Shown here: piece after piece, positions 59,494-64,000 of the stretch
How the letters are laid out: each line of letters opens with the position of its first letter
Position numbering within the stretch: position 1 is the stretch's first letter
Assembly (NCBI GenBank): GCA_032681305.1
Contig: CP136340.1
Span: forward strand, 806,001 to 870,000
Origin: HIMB114 sp008638005
Lineage (GTDB): Bacteria; Pseudomonadota; Alphaproteobacteria; Pelagibacterales; Pelagibacteraceae
Reading direction: 5' to 3'
DNA: 64,000 nt
Notes under the pieces: model-generated
What the model saw: the letters and a program-made list of their open reading frames with translations, nothing else
The model's database searches: none
What the model was told of the DNA's origin: nothing
Position numbers and translations under genes: made by a program

Positions 59494-60779
59494 ATATTTT
59501 GTTCTAATACCTTACCCGCTGAATAAAGGGAACCACAAACAACAATGATGCCATTAGGATCTTGAATGGCGAGTTGCGCGATAGCTTCTGTAGCAGAGTT
59601 ATTCGCATTAGCATGAATACCAAGGTCTTTTGCTTGTTTGATAATGTCTTTGGTTTCATAAAAATTGTCTCTTAATTTAAAACATTTGATTTCCGTGACG
59701 AGGGAACTAAAGTTTTTAAGATAAGCTGTTAAGTCTTTGGAAGTTAGCATAGAAAAAACAAGGTAAATAGAACGCTTTCCTTTAATTTTTTCTAAGTATT
59801 CTGATAATGATTTTCCAGCTTGTTCATTGTGTCCGCCATCTATAATTAAAGTGTTAGAATCTTCATGAATGTAAGTTAATAATTTTCCTTTCGTAATGTG
59901 CTGAATTCTAGCTTCAAGCTGCATGCTTTTGATGCCTTTTGATATTTTTTGATTATCAAGTTTTACTCCTGCTGCTTTTACAGCTTTTAATGCAACGGCT
60001 GCATTTTGAATTTGAAAGGATCCTTTCATCGTTGGCATATCAAGATCAAGTAAACCATCATCATCTTGAAAAATCATTCGTCCATTTTCTTCATGGACAT
60101 TAAAATCTTCAGAAAAAATATGTTTTTTGATTTTTTTCTTTTTTAACTCTTCATCAATAAAACCTAAAACTTCATTAGTTTGTTTTGCAATTATGACATT
60201 AGAGTTATCTTTGATAATTCCGCATTTATTATGTGTAATTTCTTTAAGGGTATCGCCAAGAAAGTCTTTATGATCCATGCTAATAGGCGTTAAGACTTGA
60301 GCTTTTAGATCTTGGTAATCGACATTGGTACTGTCATATTTTCCACCCAGTCCTGTTTCCATAATATTAAAATCACAATTCGCATCTTCAAAAGCACGAA
60401 AAGCAATAAAGGTAATGTATTCAAAAAAAGTAATGTCTTGGTTGTTATTGGCTTTATCGGTTTCTATGACATATTGGATAAATTTTTCTTCATCGAGTGG
60501 TTTGTTGTTAATTAAAAACCTAGTTAAAAAATTATAAAGAAAAGGAGATTGAAAGAGCGCAACACTGTAACCGTGAGCTAACAAAATATCTTTAATATAA
60601 AAGGCCGTTCCTCCTTTAGCATTGGTTCCGGTCACGGTGATAACATTTTTTAATTTACGCTGAGGGTTTCCAAGATCATTGGCTAATCTAAAAACACGGT
60701 CTAACTTGAGCTCAATCTTATCGGGATTAAGTTCATAAAGTTTATTTAAAATAAATTGTAACTTTTTGGAGTGAGACAC
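59490..60779 (-). CDS. folC: Folylpolyglutamate synthase / dihydrofolate synthase
   Basis: A 429-residue Mur-ligase-like enzyme that adds glutamate to folates. The P-loop is VTGTNAKGGTAFY, with Mur-family glycines; METGLGGKYDSTNV, SMDHKDFLGDTLKEI and IDGGHNEQAG are characteristic. It follows accD with a 4-nt gap, as in many alphaproteobacteria, which have accD-folC arrangement. Confidence 0.94.
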   Translation of the reverse strand: MSHSKKLQFILNKLYELNPDKIELKLDRVFRLANDLGNPQRKLKNVITVTGTNAKGGTAFYIKDILLAHGYSVALFQSPFLYNFLTRFLINNKPLDEEKFIQYVIETDKANNNQDITFFEYITFIAFRAFEDANCDFNIMETGLGGKYDSTNVDYQDLKAQVLTPISMDHKDFLGDTLKEITHNKCGIIKDNSNVIIAKQTNEVLGFIDEELKKKKIKKHIFSEDFNVHEENGRMIFQDDDGLLDLDMPTMKGSFQIQNAAVALKAVKAAGVKLDNQKISKGIKSMQLEARIQHITKGKLLTYIHEDSNTLIIDGGHNEQAGKSLSEYLEKIKGKRSIYLVFSMLTSKDLTAYLKNFSSLVTEIKCFKLRDNFYETKDIIKQAKDLGIHANANNSATEAIAQLAIQDPNGIIVVCGSLYSAGKVLEQNI

Positions 60780-60783
60780 CTAA

Positions 60784-61725
60784 TTACTGATTAACAGCTT
60801 TGGCTTCTTCAAATTTTTCTTCAACAATGGTTTGTTGAACATTTTGTTTTTTAAGAAGAATAGAAACTAAATTTGAAATCACATTTTTTTGATCTTTTCG
60901 GTGTGTCACCATATCAATGGCACCGGTTGTAATCACATGACTTGCCGATTGAAAGTCATCTGGAAGCGGTTCAGAGATTGTCCCTTGTACCACTCGTTTT
61001 CCAGCAAAGCCCCATATAGTTTTTTTACCAGGCTCCATAATATGAAAATCACCAAGCGACCCAAAACTTGCACTTACACCTCCTATATTTACATTAGCTA
61101 CGACAAAATATGGAATTTTGTTTTCTTTTAACTTTTGAACACCAAGGATGGTTTTTGGCATTTGATAAAGGGCAAATAGGTTTTCTTGAAGAGCCGCACC
61201 TCCCGTTGTGATAAAGACAGCTAACGCTGAAACTTTGTTTTTTACAGCATATTCACACGCCTCATAAAAATTTTGACCTGACTGCATACTCAAAGTTCCG
61301 CCATTAAAGTTAAAATCAAATGAAGAACATACCATCTCCAAACTGTTTACTTTTCCGTGAGCTGACACCAGTGAAGCGATTTGGTTTGTTTTTCTTTTTG
61401 CAGATTTTAATTGGTCTTTGTAAGCTTTAAGTTCAGTTTTAAATTTATTAGGATCTTCTGCTAAACGTTTGGTTTGAATCATTTCAAATTGAGCATTGTC
61501 AAAAAAGATTTTAAATCTTTCATTGGCACTAATTCTAAAGTGGTAATCACACTGCGTGCAAACATGCATGTTTTCTTTAAGTTGTTTTCCAAGAAACATC
61601 TTTTTACATTCAGGGCATGAACTCCAAAGATCTGCATTTTCAATTGTTTTTTTCTTAAATGAATCTGTAAGCTTAGCGCCAGCTTCTTTTGCTTTGGATA
61701 ATATTTTATCTAACCAGTTCGTCAT
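60784..61725 (-). CDS. accD: Acetyl-CoA carboxylase carboxyltransferase subunit beta
   Basis: A 313-residue beta subunit with an N-terminal zinc ribbon (CPEC at 37-40 and CTQC at 56-59) and a crotonase-like carboxyltransferase domain with GGTLSMQSGQNFYEACEYA, FITTGGAALQENLFALYQM and GFAGKRVVQGTI read in parts. It acts with AccA to make malonyl-CoA in fatty acid synthesis. The C-terminus is a short charged tail. Confidence 0.94.
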   Translation of the reverse strand: MTNWLDKILSKAKEAGAKLTDSFKKKTIENADLWSSCPECKKMFLGKQLKENMHVCTQCDYHFRISANERFKIFFDNAQFEMIQTKRLAEDPNKFKTELKAYKDQLKSAKRKTNQIASLVSAHGKVNSLEMVCSSFDFNFNGGTLSMQSGQNFYEACEYAVKNKVSALAVFITTGGAALQENLFALYQMPKTILGVQKLKENKIPYFVVANVNIGGVSASFGSLGDFHIMEPGKKTIWGFAGKRVVQGTISEPLPDDFQSASHVITTGAIDMVTHRKDQKNVISNLVSILLKKQNVQQTIVEEKFEEAKAVNQ

Positions 61726-61794
61726 TGATTTGTTTGTTTTAACATAAACTGTAAAAGTTTGGCTATATTTGGACGAATATTTTTTGCTTAAAAC

Positions 61795-62592
61795 TTAAAG
61801 TATTTTAGCTTTTAATTTTTTTACGGTTTTTTGAGCTGCAATTGCAGGGTTTTTTCTTTTATTCACTGCATCTGAAATAGATTTACAAAGTGCACTTCCA
61901 ACCACTAATCCATCAGCTTGTTTTAATGATGAGATTGTTTTTTCTGTGATTCCAAATCCAATGACAACGTTTTTGTTTTTGTTTATTCTTTTTATTTTTT
62001 GATAATTTTTAAGAATCGTTTTGGGTGCAACTTTTAACTTCCCCCCCGTCGTTGATAACATGCTAATGTAATAAACCATATCATGGGAGTCTTTGATAAT
62101 TTTCTTTAATCTAATGTTAGATGTTGTGGGTGCAACAAGTTGAATAAAGTTAATAGATTTTTTTTTACATTTTTTTGCAAAACTTTGGTTTTCAGGCCAT
62201 GGAAGATCAACGACAATTAAACCATCCACTTTGTTTTTTTTACAAGCATTAATAAAGTTTTGTTCACCAAATTGTTTAATCGTATTAAAGTAACCCATAA
62301 GGATAATAGGTTTTGAAAATTTAAATTTTTTGTATTTGTTGACGATACCAAAAATATCTTTAATTTTAATTCCATTTTTTAAAGCTCTGTGAGAGCAGTT
62401 TTGAATTTGTCCACCATCTGCAACAGGGGTGTTGTGGGGCATACCCATTTCACAAATATCAACGTAAGGTGAAATTGATTTTAAAATGTCTAATGAGTTT
62501 TTGTGATTATTATCTCCCGCAACAGTAAAGGTTAATAGGGCAGGACGTTTTTGTTTTTTACAATTTAAAAAAGCTTGTTTGATTAAACTCAT
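61795..62592 (-). CDS. trpA: Tryptophan synthase alpha chain (divergent)
   Basis: A 265-residue TIM barrel that cleaves indole-3-glycerol phosphate to indole and glyceraldehyde 3-phosphate. The catalytic Glu48 (CEMGMP, usually ELG(V/I)P) and Asp59 (VADGG) are present, as are MGYFNTI, VDGLIVVDLP and VVIGFGIT. But residue 55, normally the Asp that binds Lys of TrpB (SDP, here NTP), is Thr, the Phe-Ser before it is His-Asn, and the loop 6 R of SRAGVTG is replaced (SMLSTTGG, catalytic Thr kept). So the alpha-beta contact looks altered. Directly after trpB with a 1-nt gap. Confidence 0.88.
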   Translation of the reverse strand: MSLIKQAFLNCKKQKRPALLTFTVAGDNNHKNSLDILKSISPYVDICEMGMPHNTPVADGGQIQNCSHRALKNGIKIKDIFGIVNKYKKFKFSKPIILMGYFNTIKQFGEQNFINACKKNKVDGLIVVDLPWPENQSFAKKCKKKSINFIQLVAPTTSNIRLKKIIKDSHDMVYYISMLSTTGGKLKVAPKTILKNYQKIKRINKNKNVVIGFGITEKTISSLKQADGLVVGSALCKSISDAVNKRKNPAIAAQKTVKKLKAKIL

Positions 62593-62593
62593 A

Positions 62594-63826
62594 TTAAATT
62601 TTCTTTCCTAATCTTTTTTTTAAAATGTCACGATCTTTCTTTGCATCACCACAGCTGTTAACTATAATAACTGTATCCTTGCTTAATTTTGGTGCAATTT
62701 TAATCGCTTCAGCAAATGCGTGTGACGGTTCAAGAGATGGAGAAATTTTTTCAAATCTAGTTACAAGTTTATGTGCATGTAATGCTTCCTCATCAGTTGC
62801 ACTGACATACCTTGCGCGTTTTGTATCTTTTAAAAAACAGTGAACGGGTGAAATTCCTGGATAATCAAGTCCTGCACTTATACTTGAAGTATTAGAAATC
62901 TGACCATCTTTATCTTGAATCACATACTGAGCTGCACCATGAAGTATTCCAACTTTTGCATTGGTACTCAGTGGAGCGGCATGAAGTTTGCTGTTCTTTG
63001 GACCGCCTGCTTCAACACCAATAAGTTCAACTTGAGATTTATCATAATCCATAAATGAATTCCAAAAACCAAGCGCAGAACTTCCGCCTCCAACACAATT
63101 TATAAGTTTCATTTTTTTTGGAACCTTTCCAAATTCTTGGTTGATTTGAACAACAAGCTCTCTTGAAATTTGAGCAGTGCTCCATGCGCAAATTTTAATA
63201 AATATATTCGGTCCAACTGTGGACCCGATTGCCATGTGAACATCCTGACAGTTTGATACCCAATATCTCATGCATTCACTAACTGCATCAACGAGTGTTT
63301 TGCTTCCAGTATGAACAGGTACAATTTCTGCACCATTCTTTTTCATGGCATCACAATTTGGTTTTTGACGCTCGATGTCTTTTGCGCCCATAAAAATTTT
63401 ACATTTTAAGCCGAATTTTTTAGCTGCCATGGACAACATTTTTCCAGCATAACCAGCACCCGTATCTCCTACGATATATTTTTTACCTGCTTTTTTACAA
63501 ATCAAAGCATGAACCGTTGCGTTATAAATCTTGTGAGCTCCACCATTTGCTTCAGCTACAACCTTTGCCCAAATTTGAGCACCGCCTAGATGATTAGTTA
63601 GATTGTGAAGTTTGATAAATGGAGTGGGGGCTCCAACATAATTTTTAAAATAATAATCTCTTTTCTTTAAAAATTCTTTGTTTTTTCTAAGTTTTTCAAA
63701 GAGAACCGTGAGATCTTCAACCGGTTTTTTTAATGTCTCGGGTATAAAGTTTCCACCAAATTTACCACCATACATGTAGTTTTTGTCATGCTGATCAATA
63801 ATAGGAATGCCTTTTCTAATTTTCAT
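62594..63826 (-). CDS. trpB: Tryptophan synthase beta chain (strongly divergent)
   Basis: A 410-residue fold-type-II PLP enzyme, joining indole and serine into tryptophan. The scaffold is clearly TrpB: YGGKFGGNFIPETL, VGAPTPF, GAHKI (PLP Lys99), GAKDIERQ (Arg153), CVGGGSSALG and SAGLDYPG (Asp321). Changed compared with the usual sequence: LNHTGAHKINN to AEANGGAHKIYN, ETGAGQHG to DTGAGYAG (catalytic Glu109 is Asp121), TLKDA to TLVDA (Lys167 is Val179), and SGRGDKD to SCGDAKKD (PLP-nitrogen Ser377 is Cys392). It overlaps trpF by 11 nt and lies in the normal trpFBA order, so it is probably the working enzyme. Confidence 0.88.
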   Translation of the reverse strand: MKIRKGIPIIDQHDKNYMYGGKFGGNFIPETLKKPVEDLTVLFEKLRKNKEFLKKRDYYFKNYVGAPTPFIKLHNLTNHLGGAQIWAKVVAEANGGAHKIYNATVHALICKKAGKKYIVGDTGAGYAGKMLSMAAKKFGLKCKIFMGAKDIERQKPNCDAMKKNGAEIVPVHTGSKTLVDAVSECMRYWVSNCQDVHMAIGSTVGPNIFIKICAWSTAQISRELVVQINQEFGKVPKKMKLINCVGGGSSALGFWNSFMDYDKSQVELIGVEAGGPKNSKLHAAPLSTNAKVGILHGAAQYVIQDKDGQISNTSSISAGLDYPGISPVHCFLKDTKRARYVSATDEEALHAHKLVTRFEKISPSLEPSHAFAEAIKIAPKLSKDTVIIVNSCGDAKKDRDILKKRLGKKI

Positions 63827-64000
63827 AACTTTTAACCTTATTAAAAAACTCTGTAATTTTTTCAGGGTCTTTTATACCTTTTTCAGTTTCCAAGCTAGAA
63901 TTTACATCGATCATATCAGTGTACTTGAGTGCAGTTCCAACATTATTGATACTAATTTTTCCAGCTAAAAAATAATTTTGATTTTGAACATGATTGAGTA
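63816..64000 (-). CDS. trpF: Phosphoribosylanthranilate isomerase, C-terminal part (5' end outside window)
   Basis: The frame is open to the window edge and stops at 63816 with TAG. The visible 61 residues include YFLAGKISINNVGTALK, the C-terminal LAGGL-type phosphate loop, and MIDVNSSLE (catalytic Asp region with DVSSG-like motif) followed by GIKDPEKITEFF. The ribosome start of trpB lies inside its end (ATGAAAATTAG, an 11-nt overlap), typical of translational coupling. Confidence 0.85.
   Translation of the reverse strand, partial: LNHVQNQNYFLAGKISINNVGTALKYTDMIDVNSSLETEKGIKDPEKITEFFNKVKSYEN

Noticed and set aside
62594..63826. TrpB changes as frameshift or sequencing error
   Set aside because: The whole protein aligns collinearly with TrpB1, with motifs before and after each changed segment in the same frame.
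1..64000. tRNA, rRNA, transposase, integrase or phage genes
   Set aside because: I looked for tRNA TPsiC-type motifs, transposase and integrase proteins and found none; absence by eye is not proof.

Overview
The window is a dense, AT-rich stretch (roughly 30% GC by eye) with many 1-8 bp gene overlaps, short intergenic gaps, small regulatory RNAs in place of repressors, and no rRNA, tRNA, phage, insertion sequence or CRISPR that I can see. The gene content fits a streamlined marine alphaproteobacterium of the SAR11 (Pelagibacterales) or AEGEAN-169/HIMB59 type: trpF-trpB-trpA-accD-folC order, the aapJQMP amino-acid transporter, TsuA-like sulfur import, SAM-II and TPP riboswitches, LrgAB and plant-type glycerate kinase. 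The lineage is an inference; no ribosomal or marker phylogeny is possible here.

Layout. 1-2.6 kb: end of glutathione reductase, a histone-deacetylase-like amidohydrolase and L-2-hydroxyglutarate oxidase. 2.7-4.6 kb: a four-gene overlapping operon with glycerate kinase and a gamma-glutamylcyclotransferase-like protein. 4.65-6.8 kb: SAM-II riboswitch, metY, a terminator, then an SDR gene starting on the terminator. 6.8-10 kb: SelO, a lytic-transglycosylase-like lipoprotein, a nuclease and the SRAP/YedK protein. 10-13.2 kb: AzlCD, DM13 protein, Na/Ca exchanger and a BacNav-like ion channel. 13.3-17.2 kb: PQQ sugar dehydrogenase, fatty acid hydroxylase, DEAD-box helicase and an Lrp regulator. 17.3-19.8 kb: a sulfur island (rhodanese, TsuA-like transporter, small His-rich protein) behind a large structured leader. 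19.8-25.7 kb: peroxiredoxin, EF-hand protein, DMT transporter, ergothioneine genes egtB-egtD and small membrane proteins. 25.7-30.9 kb: tesA/ybbA/ybbP and an unusual photolyase-like protein. 30.9-38.6 kb: many small proteins, a cold-shock protein, SprT-like and ceramidase-like proteins, an inverted-repeat element and a TPP-riboswitch-controlled SDR. 38.6-45 kb: two secreted DUF839/phytase-like proteins, GT39, LrgAB. 45-49 kb: aapJQMP. 49-55 kb: FBT-type transporter, CBS-membrane protein and glutamate dehydrogenase. 55-59 kb: alternative oxidase, rmuC, sbcB, trxA. 59-64 kb: folC, accD, trpA, trpB, trpF on the minus strand.

How it works together. Redox and thiol protection is prominent (Gor, Prx, TrxA, EgtB/EgtD, AOX), as is DNA repair (SRAP, photolyase-like, RmuC, ExoI) and sulfur/amino-acid acquisition (SAM-controlled MetY, rhodanese plus TsuA-like, AapJQMP, GDH). 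Three times a strong terminator sits directly before the start codon of the next gene in the same direction, which probably sets unequal expression within operons.

Most worth checking: the TrpA/TrpB pair has lost the usual Asp56-Lys167 intersubunit salt bridge on both sides together with several normally invariant TrpB active-site residues; a TPP riboswitch controls a lone SDR; the rhodanese leader holds a 21-bp helix with two alternative 3' arms; a 235-bp inverted-repeat element of unknown nature lies at 33.7-33.9 kb; and the photolyase-like protein has its FAD domain first and a second alpha/beta-like domain after it.
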